Assembly: GCA_022497155.1 (NCBI GenBank)
Contig: MU385716.1
Coordinates: forward strand, 310,001 to 374,000
Length of the DNA: 64,000 nt
Direction of reading: 5' to 3'
Origin: Whalleya microplaca
Lineage: Eukaryota; Ascomycota; Sordariomycetes; Xylariales; Xylariaceae
Below the pieces are notes generated by a model, which did no database searches, had not been told where the DNA came from, and worked only from the letters and a program-made list of their open reading frames with translations. Shown here one piece after another: positions 48,801 to 60,538 of the stretch. The position numbers and the translations under genes were made by a program. The stretch's first letter is position 1; each line of letters opens with the position of its first letter.

Positions 48801-48897
48801 CACCGGATCTTTCAATATGAGGCAGTGCAGTTGCCTTCGAGTCTCCAACACCGTTCTCCACAATCTCGCCTTCGTCAGAACTGGCGGGAGTTGCCAT
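45822..48897 (-). CDS. prp4: Prp4-type pre-mRNA splicing kinase
   Basis: Four exons on the minus strand: 48897-47925, 47870-46966, 46912-46544 and 46043-45822; 822 residues. The start is the first ATG (MATPASSDEGE). Residues 1-270 form an Arg/Ser/Asp-rich domain with many RSRS, RDRD and SRSP motifs, as in PRPF4B/Prp4 kinases that act on the spliceosomal tri-snRNP. The C-terminal kinase domain has glycine loop LGKGMFSG (about 497-504), VAIKMM (Lys near 520), HADLKPDN near 619, and DLG in place of DFG near 637. Next come ITPYLVSRFYRAPEIILG and [26 protein letters not shown], diagnostic for Prp4. Exon 4 completes lobe C (RTLAVIKPTRDLRTRL, CLALNPDKRITPSEALKHPFF). The 54-nt intron 1 is a multiple of three and lacks stops; intron 3 is 500 nt. 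Confidence 0.94.
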
Positions 48898-49744
48898 TTT
48901 GCTCACAGTACCACGGGTTATATGATAACCTGAAAGTGAAGGATGCACTCCCGGTCTTCAGAATAGAAGATGCAGTGTCAGCAACAAGAACATCAACAAT
49001 TGGAGGTGCAGAGAATTGAGTCGAACCGGGAAGTGTCTTCTCAACTCCGTCGCATTGCGAGGCCAGGGAGATGCGAAGATAGATGGATATGCAGTACGTT
49101 TGGCGTTGTAATGATACGAGCGACGTGTAATTATGATGCTCGACAGCGGATTGTGATTATCGCGTTGGTCGAGGTCGGATGCCTTGATAGGTGAAGGCGA
49201 TCAAACTTGACGGTGACGACGGTGACGATGTCATGAAACAGAAAGATCCACGAGCACGCGCAAGGGATAATAAAATTATAAGCGTGCAATGCACCTGACA
49301 TGGATGGACAGATGGAACCCGACCTAACCTAATCAGGGTCCACTCTTATCTGCCTGGGGCGGATATATATATTGCCTCTTCCGAAGATTATGGTCCAACC
49401 TCAGCCCGTGCCCAGCGGATAGAGTTTATTACCTAAGCAGCTGAGGTGGGTAAGACGGGATTCCCATGGAATCCCCAACCCCACCCGCACTACCTTGTCG
49501 CAAATGGTCCGGGAGCCATTGGACCCTTCAATTTATCCTGCCAGCCCTGCCAGCTGCCAGTCTGCCCCGCGGTCGCAGACTTTTGGACTTTTACCGACCG
49601 TTCCAGACTCGAGTGATCTTCTCTTGTCTTGCCTTCGACTTCTGTTAAAACGAGTCCCCTGAAAACCTGTCCTCGCTGTTACCCGTATTAATACATTACG
49701 AATCGACGTCAATCTCCAATTAAACGGTCGCTTCCTATTTAAAA
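48898..49744. promoter_or_regulatory. Bidirectional promoter region prp4 / tma7
   Basis: 847 bp between the divergent start codons of prp4 (minus) and tma7 (plus), two housekeeping RNA/translation genes. No discrete element stands out apart from AT-rich TATATATA-type sequence near 49365-49375. Confidence 0.5.
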
Positions 49745-50081
49745 ATGGGTGGACAAAACAGAGAAGGTATGCAGATATGAAATGCCCCGGCACTTATCGC
49801 ATACTTTTTGTACTAGAGCCTTATGCTGACATTTCCTCAGGCGGCAAGATCAAGCCTTTGAAGGCGGCCAAGAAGCAGCAGAAGGATCTCGATGAAGACG
49901 ACAAGGCCTACCTCGAGAAGAAGAAGGCTGGTACGTCTCGCACACACCAACTACCTACTTGACAATGACCAGCACACTGACTCGAATCGCAGACGAGAAG
50001 GCACGCGCGGAGATGGCCAAGAAGGCAGGCGGCAAGGGTCCTCTGACCAGCGGAGGCATCAAGAAGAGCGGAAAGAAATAG
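49745..50081 (+). CDS. tma7: Translation machinery-associated protein 7
   Basis: Three exons: 49745-49766, 49841-49930 and 49993-50081; 66 residues, close to the 64 of yeast Tma7. Introns of 74 and 62 nt have GTATGC and GTACGT donors and CTCAG and CGCAG acceptors. The protein begins MGGQNREGGKIKPLKAAKK. Its centre (DLDEDDKAYLEKKKADEKA) and the C-terminal GGKGPLTSGGIKKSGKK are the conserved family core. It is a tiny, highly charged, ribosome-associated protein whose loss slightly affects translation in yeast. It is abundant and cytosolic by family knowledge. Assignment is close to certain because nearly the whole sequence is family consensus. Confidence 0.96.
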
Positions 50082-50617
50082 AGAGGCAAGAAGAGCGTAC
50101 TTATAGACACAAACAACGAAGTCACGACGCTGAGAATACGGACAAACGCATAATGCTTGGGCGCTACGGATTTACTGGATGCTTACGCCTTGGGTTCACG
50201 GGAATGGCTTAGCGATAGCGCCTCAATATACTCTTTTTCACCATTTGACATGTGACACCGCAAATAACAAAAACATATTGAATACACGTTGACACTCTGA
50301 ATCAAACGCCTCGCTCAACAGATTTCTTATAATCAAAGCCACTCCGACGATAATACGCGTATAGCTGTCATATGGCTGTCACACCACTGGCCAACTGCTA
50401 GGTAGTCCCAGACAGGCCCAGTAACCTTTGGCTCCACATTCGATATCGGACTGCTCAACAATATTCTGTAGAACATAGTTTCTACGCCCAACAACAACAC
50501 AAGGAAATCTGCAACGCTTTAACAAGTTCTCTATACTGGGGATGGAATATAAATAGCCGTGGGGATCAAATCAGCCTTTACCAAGAAATAAACATTTGTA
50601 TAAAGCGGGTCATCACC
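50082..50617. other. Intergenic, tandem genes
   Basis: 536 bp between tma7 and the next plus-strand gene. It must contain the tma7 3' end and the promoter of the Izh-like gene. No clear element was seen. Confidence 0.5.
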
Positions 50618-51724
50618 ATGGCAGAAAACACAAGCAACCCGCAATCCTCCACGACGCAAGTCCGGCGGCGGCGACGCTCATCCGCCGCGTCCGCCATCGC
50701 GCACACAGCAGCGCAGATCGAGGAGAAAGTGGCCTCGGCCCTGCTGCTGCTCTGGGACGACCTGCCGTCGTGGCGGCGGGACAACGCGTACATCAAGTCC
50801 GGGTACCGGGGCGAGAGCAACAGCTTCTGGCGGTCCTTCACCTCGCTCTTCTACGTGCACAACGAGAGCGTCAACATCTGGTCGCATGTGCTGGGGGTCT
50901 TCGTGTTCGGCATCCTGGGTGCCTGGCTGTACCACGTGATCGCGCCGCGGTACGCCAGCGCCAGTGGGACGGATGTGCTGGTCTTCGCCTGCTTCTTCGC
51001 CGGCGCTGTGCTGTGCCTCGGCATGAGCGCCACCTTCCACGCCATCTCGAACCACAGCGAACACGTTTCTAAGTGGGGAAACAAGCTCGACTACTCCGGC
51101 ATCGTGTTCCTGATCGTCGGCAGCTATGTCCCCGCGCTGTACTACGGGCTCTTCTGTATGCCGGGGGTGATGACGGTGTATTTGTACGGGGTAAGTTGCA
51201 GGACCGGCAGACAGACTATGGTTTATGGTGGGAATAATCGATTTGAAAGCTCTTTGGTGCTGACGAAATTCGCAGATATGCGTACTCGGCTTCGGCTGCG
51301 GTGTCGTCTCCTGGGTTGAACAATTTCGGATGCCCGGATGGAGACCCTACCGGGCGGCCATGTTCGTCGGCCTTGGCGTCTCCGGGATAGTTCCGGTATG
51401 TCATGGACTAAGTGTATACGGCTACCAGTCGCTCGAAGAGCGCATGGGTCTCAACTGGGTTCTCCTTCAAGGATTCCTCTACATCTTTGGGGCCTTTCTC
51501 TACGCCGTGAGTACCTGAAACACTCCTACCCTACGAAAGTGAGGCGTTGACTGACGCGTCCATAGGTTCGGTGGCCAGAGCGAAGTTTCCCAGGCACTTT
51601 CGACATCTGGGGAAGCTCGCATCAGCTATTCCATGTACTCATTCTACTTGCAGTTGCTTCACACTTGACGGGGATGGCGAAGGCGTTTGATTACCACCAT
51701 AGTGTAATGGAAGGACAGTGCTAG
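50618..51724 (+). CDS. AdipoR/Izh-type haemolysin-III-related membrane protein
   Basis: Three exons: 50618-51190, 51276-51506 and 51566-51724; 320 residues. The introns (85 and 59 nt) fall between codons. A basic N-terminus (RRRRRSS) is followed by the family entry motif DDLPSWRRDNAYIKSGYR, then YVHNESVNIWSH. Seven hydrophobic segments follow. The three zinc ligands of the fold are visible: His141 in SATFHAISNHS, and His287 and His291 in HQLFHVLILLAVASH. The family includes human adiponectin receptors and yeast Izh1-4, ceramidase-like proteins that affect lipid, sterol and zinc homeostasis; the N-terminus is cytosolic. It lies tail to tail with tfc6, the two stops being only 172 bp apart. Confidence 0.95.
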
Positions 51725-51896
51725 ATTATAAATGTCATAGAAGGACACGGGCTCTCAGGGGTTGGTACAGGTGATGGTATAGATTACAGCTCAGGGTATA
51801 AGTACATTTAGAAGGTTTACAGGGGCAACATTGGCCACTAGTAGGCAAACTATTCTACTAGTAGAATAGCGCCGCCGCAAGGCCAGCTCGGGTGAA

Positions 51897-54312
51897 TTAC
51901 ATCATATCGATATCGCCGTCAGAATCCCCATCTGTCTCATATTCGTCGTTCATAACGGTGTCATCTGCAGAACGCGGCTCGTCTGGCTTAGTTCGATCCT
52001 GTGGTCTCGGTTGTTCCCCCTGAGTCTCGACCCCAAGGTCCATGACCCTCACCAGTCCGGAACCCAACGCTGCAGCAGCCCACCAGCTGAATTCTATATT
52101 TGGATTCCAAGCAAGTGCCGTAATACGAGTCTGTGCCTCATGAACGACAATGGGGCCCGGAACCATGGAGGTGCCATCTGGGTTCTCTTCATCTACCTCG
52201 GGTGGCCCGTCGGACATGTTACCCTGACCTTGATCTTGAGTGGGCTTGTCAGGTTGATCCTTTGCTGCCTTGCCCTTGCCCTTCTTCTTCTTCTCGGTCT
52301 CCTTCTTCCCGGTCTCCTTCTTAGCTCTGTTTTTCTTGATTCTACTCACCATAGCAATTCGCGCAGCGAGCGGGTGGAAGTTGAGCTCAGGCTTAAAACC
52401 ATGCAGAATGCGGCATGATCCACGACGCGGCTCCTGCCCCTTCCCGTTATTCTGAACATTGAGGGGCAGAGGCGGACAATACTCATGCTGAAACAGTCTC
52501 ATCTTGGGTGTCTTTTGTCTGTGCGATGCTATCTTGCGTAGAAGGTTAAGAGCCCACACGGAGCCGTCTGAGGTCCCGACTAGGAGGTACGGGTGACATG
52601 AACCCATGGCGAGGCATGTGGACTGACTCTCGACAGTGCACAAGTGGCGAGATAGAGGAAATACTCGAGCTTGGACAAACGCAATGGTGGAAGTACCTGG
52701 GAAAGACGACGGCCATATCGCCGCGAATCCTCTGAGATGGTCACTCCACGTCAGGAGGTTGGGCTGAAGAGAAACGACCAGATTTGGATGATACGTTCTC
52801 TCTGCATTCGGTCGGTTGAGATCAGTCACGATCATCACGCCTCCCATAGGTATTGTCGCAATTATGAAAGGATGCGAAGGGTAGCCGGACACAATATCCA
52901 TGATGTAACTTGAATGGACAGGATGACGTTGTAATTGTTGACAGGGTGAAATCGACCATACTGCCACCGAGCCATCGGAGAGACCGACGGCAATACGATT
53001 CATGTTGATCCAAGTAAAGCAGGTGATCTCGAGGGTATGTTCTCCGGGAGGATCGAGTGTGGTGAAGGGTTCCTGGATTTCTTCTAGAACATCGTTAGGT
53101 TGCTTTTCTAATAACGATGTATGAGAACTTACCAAAAGTGCTCTCCTGCCCTCTCAAAACTTTCCTAACCTCCAAGACTCTGAGCTTTCCATCGCCACAT
53201 AAGACAGCCAAGAGACCCGCTTGTCTATCATCAACTGTGAGTGGAACAGGACACCATTGCATCCGTATTGCTCGGCTCCAAGGGAAGCATAGTGCATGGA
53301 CTAATCTCGGCGAGCGACGTGCTGGCTGAACTATGCCTCGGGCATCCTTTTCTGACTGGAACCTCCAAATCTGGACGATGCCTTCCTTCATGTCTGAGCG
53401 TTTTGGTACCTCCTTCAGGTCCCTATAGAAAGCCTGATCTGAAAATGGGATGACAGCCATAGCTAAGAATTGGTCACCTGGGCCGCTTGCTGGTGCCCAT
53501 CCCATTGAAAGGACGATACCCCCAACGTCAAAGAGCCAGCCACTGCTCTGTATTTCGTCATCTTTACTCTCAATTGGCATCCCGGAACCCGAGAATGATA
53601 TGCTTTTGCCCGGCTTGACATGATACTCCTTTTGGTTTGTGACATAGCCAAGCGACACACTCAGTTGTTCGTCGGTTTGTGGGGAAATACCTCTATATGT
53701 TAATTCTTGGGCCTTGTCAATTACAGTCGACATCTGACGTTTGGTCTGCATTGAAAGGTATCGCTTATACCAATGGCAGAACTTCGCTTCTTGGTCCTCG
53801 GTGAAATCATCAGGCATCCAGCCATTTCGTGCCCTTGCTAGCTCGTGTGAGTATTGAAGTTTGGGTGGAATAAGCTCGTGCTCCCACCACAGGTCCAGAA
53901 ACTCGTCAACAATAACGTTGAAATTGTCTCTGTCACCAAACCAATATCTTTTCAGGTCAGCAAATCGCGTCCATCTCTTGACCGGTCCGGTGTAAGTTCT
54001 CGTCCACTTCTGCGAAGGATCTGTCGGATAGATCTGTACCTCGCCAAATGGCCTGGTGGGATCTGGTACTCGAGACCGTTTCTTACGCCTTGATCTTGGC
54101 TTCTTAGCAGCACCTTCAGCATTCGGCGAATCTTGGATCTCGACATCCTCATCCTGGTCAGCTGGTCCCTCGGCCTCTACTACAAACCCCTCATCGGACG
54201 AATCATCTTGTTGTTGTGCTAGAAGCTTTTGCTCACCATCGGAAAGCTCAAGATCTGGAGCGATGTCATGAAGGCGAAAGCTTTTACCCTGGTTTGACTG
54301 TCTCAACCGCAT
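51897..54312 (-). CDS. tfc6: TFIIIC subunit Tfc6-like WD40 protein
   Basis: Two exons on the minus strand, 54312-53133 and 53083-51897; 788 residues from the first ATG. The intron is 49 nt with GTAAGT, a CTAAC branch site and TCTAG. A nearer AG would leave only 25 nt and was rejected. The N-terminal half has an acidic stretch, a basic RRKKRSR and a FGEVQIYP/WTRTYTGPVKRW block. WD-type repeats follow (GWLFDVGG, IVQIWRF, LAVLCGDGKLRVLEVR, GLSDGSVAVWSI, LLVGTSDGSVWAL, GSGLVRVMDLG). A Lys/Glu-rich insert interrupts the propeller, and the tail is acidic. This matches TFIIIC tau-91/GTF3C2-type subunits, which bind B-box promoters of tRNA genes for RNA polymerase III. The frame stays open for about 220 nt before the ATG with plausible residues (RRQYPNSADLRKAAIRLK), so the true N-terminus may be longer. 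Confidence 0.87.
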
Positions 54313-54393
54313 TTTCAGGCGGATGGCAGCCTTTCTCAGGTCGGCGCTATTGGGATATTGCCGTCTTGAGTAGTCCGTAGGGGAATGGCCACA

Positions 54394-54401
54394 TATATAT
54401 A
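54394..54401 (-). promoter_or_regulatory. TATA-like element upstream of tfc6
   Basis: TATATATA about 82 bp before the ATG at 54312. It favours that ATG as the real start, although the frame is open across it. Confidence 0.35.
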
Positions 54402-54548
54402 GTGCGTAATGCGGCTGAGTATTTTGTGATGAAATACAATTGCTACTATCCCAAATTGAAGATGAAAATGAGCGTCGATTTGGCTTTGGTTGCAGGAATG
54501 TGATGCTATCGGCGTTGCGTTTGGATGTTTACAGATGGTGGCCACCTG

Positions 54549-54609
54549 CAGTGCTGGGCTAGAAATTTATAGTGGGGTTAAGTGCTCACTAAAGCTAAAA
54601 CCAGCACTG
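54549..54609. repeat. 61-bp inverted-repeat unit
   Basis: CAGTGCTGG at 54549-54557 is the exact reverse complement of CCAGCACTG at 54601-54609. A second pair, CAGCAC and GTGCTG, overlaps its right arm (to about 54622). The CAGTG-type ends recall hAT terminal repeats, but no matching far end or target duplication was found. It may be a transposon end, a MITE remnant or a chance hairpin. Confidence 0.5.
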
Positions 54610-55470
54610 GCTCTGGTGCTGTACCAACAAATCTGTGTCACTGAAGGCACAGAAGTAGGCACAAGAAAAGTTGAGTTTACACAAAGATCTCTATCATGTT
54701 ACAACATATGTAACATAGTTTAATATTTTGGCGGAACGCTATCTCACGGTACACTTCCTATTCCACTCAATCTGTTAATCACTCGAACTTGAACCGGCTG
54801 CCGTAAGTATTATATATCCTGCATGAGCACGGAGCCAATTCTGTATAAATTGAAAGGTTGACACTGAAGCTCATCTGCCTAATAGCCCTTGACGTCGGGA
54901 GTAACGATATAAGACTAATTTATCTTTGCCTTTCACTGCATCAAGGAGTTATCATGATGTTCTTAGTTAGTTTAGGCCACACATTAGATATGTTAGCCTG
55001 TAGAAGTTCCATGAAAGAATTATGCCATGCTCAGATCTAAGATTCACTAATAAGACTTTATTGTAATGGCCTTTTCACTATGTTATGAAAAGAGGCCACA
55101 TTGGAGTATATAGACTATATCTCATCAGTCTCTCATCAATTTTACTCTTCTCGTTGTTGCAAGCTAGAAAGGATACGTGTGTCCTTGTCACTAGGACCTT
55201 GAAACTTCTCCAATATCTAATATTAGACTTGCTAGCTTTAATCCAATCTTTTCAACACGAGCTATTCAAAATATCGAAGTATAAGTACAAGACAGTCAAC
55301 CCGAAGATTCTGATTAAATTTACAACTAGAGACCGGTTTATCAATCAGGAAAAGCAGGCTCCTTTCGAGTATGCCATCTATCTTCATGTATATACAATAT
55401 CAAACGCTGAATTACATGGTGATTCATTTACAACAAGATCCTGGCTACTCATTTGGTCTTAGAATTCTTC

Positions 55471-57072
55471 TCATCCACTTGTCTCCCATTTGACCTACAA
55501 GATAACACATGAATTAGTCTAGCTATCTCCTGAATCTGCGTCATCATCCCGTACCTTGGTAGACGTATATAATTTCTTGATGGGGCACTCACAAAGCTGG
55601 GATCAATCTTCCCCAGGTCAGCAATGCCGATATTGGCCGCGTCGATAGCGAGTTCGCGTTTGAGTATCTCAATAAGGCGGGTGACACCATCCGTGCCGTA
55701 AATGTTCGCATACATAAAGGGTCGACCGAGGCCCACAGCCTTCACACCGAGAGCCAAGAGCTTCACGATATCAGCTCCATACCTAACGCCGCCGTCGGCG
55801 AAAACCTCAATTTCAGAGAAAACCTCGGGGGCTTTCAGGTGTATCTCGAGCGCGACCTCAAGACTAGACGGCGAGCCATCGACCTGCCGCCCGCCGTGGT
55901 TCGAGAGGTAGATAGCGTCGGCTTCCTGACGCACGGCTTCTTGGGCGTCCTCGACCGTCTGAATACCCTTGATGATAATTGGTAGATCTGTTAGGGCCTT
56001 CAGATGCTTATAGAAATTCCACTAGGAGGCTGCAATCAGTGAACACGTCCACAAATTGGACGCAACCAATGCTAGATACTGCTCACCGTGGTATATGTGT
56101 AGGCGGAGTCGCTAGGTGTGAATTAGTGAGGGCTTCTTATAAAATGAAAGATAGCTGCTCACGTTGAGCCAACGTCATAGCGCGCAGCACGATGTCGGTT
56201 ACCATCAGCTGCTGAGTCTACGGTAAATGCTATGGCCTTGCTTCCAAGTGCTTTTGCGCTGTCAAATATGTTCTTAGTCTCGGTGTCATTTGTGGTAATA
56301 TAAGCCTGCTGGAATGTGATTTGGCCATCGCTCTTGAAGCTGGCAATCTCATTCATCGATAACGAGGTATGCAAAGAAGGCTTAGGAGTTCTTATCAGAA
56401 TATGCTAAAAGTGGTAAGATATGGCGGGACATTGGCGAAAACGTACAATATACAGGATATCCCCAGCAGCCGCACCTTGCACTAGTCCCTTTTCACCCTC
56501 AGGGTTACCCATTATCCCTCGCCCACAAGGGCTTATGAAGAAAGGCGCTGAGAAATTATAGCCAAGAATAGTCGTCCTGTAGTTATAGTCAGTATACGTA
56601 AGACGTGACAGAAGAGGACACCAAAAGAGAGCTTACGGCATGGTCGACTCAATATCTACTATATTTACCATCATCCGGGGTCTTAGTCGGTACCGGCTGA
56701 ATACCTCGAGATTGTTTCTACTACAGCATTGAGAGTCAGTATTGTTTCTTCTAATGTCCAGAGTTCTAAGGCGTGCTTATCACTTACTAAGACCATTCTC
56801 CAGCTGCACCAGCCCGGAAGAACGAGTAATTCTGAGCTGGTAGATATCTTCGAGCGACTGCGTCAAAGTCCGGCAACCCAACAAGCTTATCCAGGGGTGG
56901 TAGTTCACCAGCTCGTAGATTGGCGAAATATGCATCAAATCTGAGCGAAAATGATTAACAGAGTGTTCTAGAATATACGGTATAAGCTTTACCCCGTGTC
57001 AGGCTCGTTCAGGAACGGGCGACTAGCTAGTGCCTCGCTAAGGAGAAATATAGAAAGTATAGAGGGAAGCAT
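55471..57072 (-). CDS. Secretory-pathway FMN-dependent 2-hydroxy-acid dehydrogenase/oxidase
   Basis: Eight exons on the minus strand: 57072-56993, 56940-56788, 56720-56637, 56576-56447, 56380-56163, 56111-56087 (25 nt), 56021-55593 and 55494-55471; 380 residues. All introns are GT-AG (51-98 nt) and in frame. The family oxidises (S)-2-hydroxy acids such as lactate, glycolate or mandelate to 2-oxo acids on an FMN TIM barrel. Seen: RAGAAGEWSYRNNLEVFSRY, the flavin Lys248 in IIIKGI, the catalytic pair His272/Arg275 in SNHGGRQVDGSP, FADGGVR at 304-310 and GLGRPF at 327-332. The N-terminus (MLPSILSIFLLSEALA) is a typical signal peptide, unusual for this mostly cytosolic, peroxisomal or mitochondrial family. 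An MFS transporter and a D-2-hydroxyacid dehydrogenase lie upstream on the same strand, suggesting shared substrate use. Confidence 0.92.
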
Positions 57073-57810
57073 GTTCGGTCAACGTGGCGTTGTCGGAATG
57101 GAATCTACAAATAATCAGTTAGTTGATATATCAAAATGAATCCAGAGAAAGTCTCAGCATGTTATAAATGGCTCGTAGAACTTACCTGAGAACTGGCGGA
57201 CCCCTGACGTTGCAATGCAGACAACATCCCAGTCTACCGACGTGGCCCTTGTGAACTCGCACACCATAAATCTTCCCCGCCCGCGGCTTTTGTTATCGCC
57301 TTATTACTTTTGTAGATGAAGGTTGCCATTTTGGTTGTAGAGCTTTGAGTTTCTTCTTATTCAGTGAAGATGTTGAACCCCTTGAATCCAGCGAATACTT
57401 CTCCATTGGTCCCGAGACGAGGTTAGGTAGCAGGAGTAAGAATGAAAATCCGAAAATGGGATTCTCTTATGGGGATGGTGTTTCTGTACATCGAGAGGCT
57501 ATACTGGACGTGTAGAAGACGGACTGTTCTCAATGAAGCAAGTGAAAACCCCATGTCTGGTCATACCTGGCACCTGGGGTCCTTGGATTGAGTTGATTGA
57601 AGTAAATAATGACTCCTGTATCAAGCCAATAGGTTCTCTACTTCGGCAGAACATTCATACATATGATTTTATATAAATGAGGTATCGATTTATTCAATTC
57701 TTGACAAAACCATGTGATTATTCATAGTGGTTATGTCATGGGCTATGTTGCAAGACAGAGAGAACTTTTTGTAGTTTTCATCATTAAAATGCTACATTAT
57801 TTTAGTTGTT
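57073..57810. other. Intergenic, promoter of the FMN enzyme gene
   Basis: 738 bp between the FMN-enzyme start and the stop of the co-oriented MFS gene. It is AT-rich near the MFS end. No gene was seen. Confidence 0.5.
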
Positions 57811-59872
57811 TTAATGTACGTATCTAAAAGCAACTATTGCCTCACCACCATGTCCAGTCTTTGAGCCCTTTATTTGTTCATGACTAACGACACCCTCTGT
57901 TTCTTCTACCTCAAACATTTCATTCTGCTTCTTCAGGTAATATTTGATACCTAAAGCCATAGAAGCTGTAACTATGCAGGAACCACTCATAACACCACCT
58001 CCAATGTAATATCTAGGCTTCTGCCAATCAGGAAACATATAGCTGGTATAGAAATGTGCCACTCCAGCTGCCATGAAGTTGACGATTGCGAGTGCTGCAG
58101 CTCGCTTGGCTCGAGGACGTGGGAGCGATGCGCTTATCCAGCTGACGCAGAGATTGTATGGGGAGTAAGCGCCGCCTGTCATCAAAAACATGCTGAAGTA
58201 TCGACCACCTGTCGAAGGTACAAACATGGCCTATGAAGAACGATCAGTAAGGTAATATTCAATTCGAAAGATATGTAGGGTTTACCAAAAGGTTGCCAAT
58301 TAGAGCAAATATCATTGGGACGGCAATATGCCAACCTCGTTCATGTTTGTGAGATGCAAGGAAGGATATTAGCAAGGAGACAATGAAAGCGAAGAAATAG
58401 GGTGGGGCGGTTAAGAGGAGCGTTGTCGTGCTGTCGTAACCGAGTGTCCCAACAACTATAGAAAGGCCAAATTAGTATTTACCTGGCAATTTTGGAAGAC
58501 ATAACCACTATTTAACCCTAGAGATGATGTTTCGGAGATAGTCTGAAATAGGGGTTGGAAAACTGCAAGATACTCACTACTTGGAAAGAAATTATTGAAC
58601 GACTGCGACGTAATCAGTGCCATCTGCAATACTACAAACATATAAAGCTTCGGGTCGATGAGTGCTTGTTTCAATCCCCACAAGATAGACTCAGGATCTT
58701 CATCGACGATGCCAGCATTTTCTTTGCGGATTCTCCATTCCTACATTAGGGTGTCAGAATGCTCAATAGATTGAGAATACCTAAGGGAGATATACAGCCA
58801 TGAGTTGAAGATCGCGCGATAACAGAATGTGTTTGCTTTGAAGAGGGTAGTCCACCATCAGTGGCAAGAGCAGGAGCGCAATTACAACTGTCATTGAACC
58901 CTCGATTACTATAAAATTTGGTTAGCGCCTACTCATTTCAAGGTGTATTTGGTTGTTTGTAGCCTCGAGAGCCTGTTCAAGGGGTCTTAACCCATGAACA
59001 CATCTACAAAATCTTGTATTTGAGAGGGCCGAAAGGATTTGCATGTACATACTAAACAGCCATTCCCAAGCTGGCTTTCCCCCAGCGCCTTCCATACGAC
59101 TAGTTATACCTGCTGCAATCAAACCAGAGAAGGCCGTGGCGAGCATGTTACCTCCGTAAAGGACAGCTATCCGCGGTGAGAGCTCAGTCCGCTTGTACCA
59201 GCAACTCAATACGACGAACACTGCAGGAAGGAATGGAGCTTCCACAAGGCCCAGAAGAAATCTCACACCGGCAAGTTGAGAGAAGTTCTTCACAAAACCT
59301 TGGCTCATAGATATGACACCCCATAAAGATGTAACAAGGCAAATATAGTAAGAAGGTCTGACTTTGCCAATAATTAAGTTCCCAGGAACCTGTGTGATGC
59401 CTGCGTCTGACGTTAACACTGCCCTGAGTCCAAAATTTGAATGTCTAGTTAAGTAACGGCCTCAGGGACAAGGTATTGAGGACAGAATAATGATTGGGTT
59501 GTGGCTTACAGTAGCCGATGTAAAACATCAGCAAGCAAGTGTTATACTCATCGTTGGTCATCCCTAGAGTAGAGGGTAGTCCGACGATCTTAGCTCCTGC
59601 AATGTTATTGCGGTCACTGTTCATACCTACGTTTAGTGTCATTAAAAAATCTGTTCAGCACCAACTTACAGGATGTTTAACAAGAACAAGATAAATACCA
59701 CTGGCATCAAGGTGATATCCAGCACCCGGGTCAATTTCCTTTCTAGTTTGTTCAGATCATCTTGGTTCAAGTGAGCAAGCTCCTCTGGCAATGGTAGCTC
59801 GTCCGGGAGCAGATTCTGGAGCTTATCTTGGTGCTCCGTATCGATTTTGCGTCCTGTGATCAAGTCTGACAT
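57811..59872 (-). CDS. MFS transporter, anion:cation symporter (Dal5-like) type
   Basis: Seven exons on the minus strand: 59872-59670, 59616-59510, 59400-59053, 58908-58796, 58740-58578, 58455-58286 and 58230-57811; 507 residues, every junction GT-AG and in frame. A hydrophilic N-terminus of about 45 residues (LERKLTRVLDI) leads into TM1, then LDRNNIAGAKI, the hallmark between TM1 and TM2. Next come QVPGNLIIGKVRPS, GVRFLLGLVEAPFLPAV and CWYKRTELSPRIAVLYGG, all typical of the ACS family (allantoate, nicotinate, pantothenate and other carboxylates). The mid-loop has EWRIRKENAG; the second half has FNNFFPSIVGTLGY and SWISASLPRPRAKRAAALA. It is a plasma-membrane importer by family. Substrate is inferred, from the neighbouring 2-hydroxy-acid enzymes, to be a carboxylate. 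Confidence 0.93.
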
Positions 59873-60538
59873 CTTGACTCTGCTGTATTACGTTCTTGAG
59901 CCGCAACGAATGCTTCAGAGAGATTGCTTACATCATGATATGCTGTTGTTGGAGTTTGATAACTCCATAGGTACATTACTAGTGGAGAGATCTCTCGTCT
60001 CTTGCGCTCGGACACATTCGGCGAGAAGAGCGTAAGGAGAAGGCCCCAGACTCCAGATTCCAGATTGCCTAGGAATAGATCGCGGGGTCGAGAATCTGGG
60101 GTCTCCGCATCGAATGGAGACCTCCTGACCATCGAATTCAAGGATTGCTTATTGGCCTTCTGATGTGGTGTGGTTTACGACACCAGACTTATGCACTGTT
60201 TCGCCGAGTGGCCGAGTCGGTCTTTCAGGGGTTGCCGGGTTGCTGGAAGGGATCTACGAGATCGGGGATGTTTGCGAGAGATTTTACTTGGAGATTGAAC
60301 GCCAGCCACGTGGGCATGTAGTCATTAAACTGGATTAGACTGTTAGCTACTTTGTTTCTCGATACAGCTTAAGATCGGTACCTCGTGAATGATTATACTA
60401 CGGCATAGAAATGATAGATTAGTAGCTTAATATGGTAGACTTGGTAGCGGTAGTTAGGTAGCCAAGACGATCCCACGACCAAAATATCACAAGTGAATAC
60501 CATAATGTATACTAATAGTGATGACCTTCACAATTACT
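59873..60538. other. Intergenic, promoter of the MFS gene
   Basis: 666 bp between the transporter start and the stop of the D-2-hydroxyacid dehydrogenase gene. No distinct element or gene was recognised. Confidence 0.5.

Larger units (their letters stand above)
54313..55470. other. Intergenic region, AT-rich
   Basis: Lies between the tfc6 start and the end of the FMN-dehydrogenase gene. It holds the tfc6 promoter, a hairpin at 54549 and an AT-rich block from about 54700. A 125-codon plus frame at 55085-55462 has a Leu/Lys/Ile-heavy composition typical of AT-rich noise. Confidence 0.5.

Noticed and set aside
53108..53132. 25-nt intron joining the two tfc6 exons
   Set aside because: Far below a workable intron length. 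A 49-nt alternative with CTAAC branch site and TCTAG acceptor keeps the frame and fits the local norm.
55085..55462. 125-codon plus-strand frame in AT-rich DNA
   Set aside because: Leu/Ile/Lys/Tyr-heavy content follows base composition, and it sits between two minus genes without any recognisable domain.
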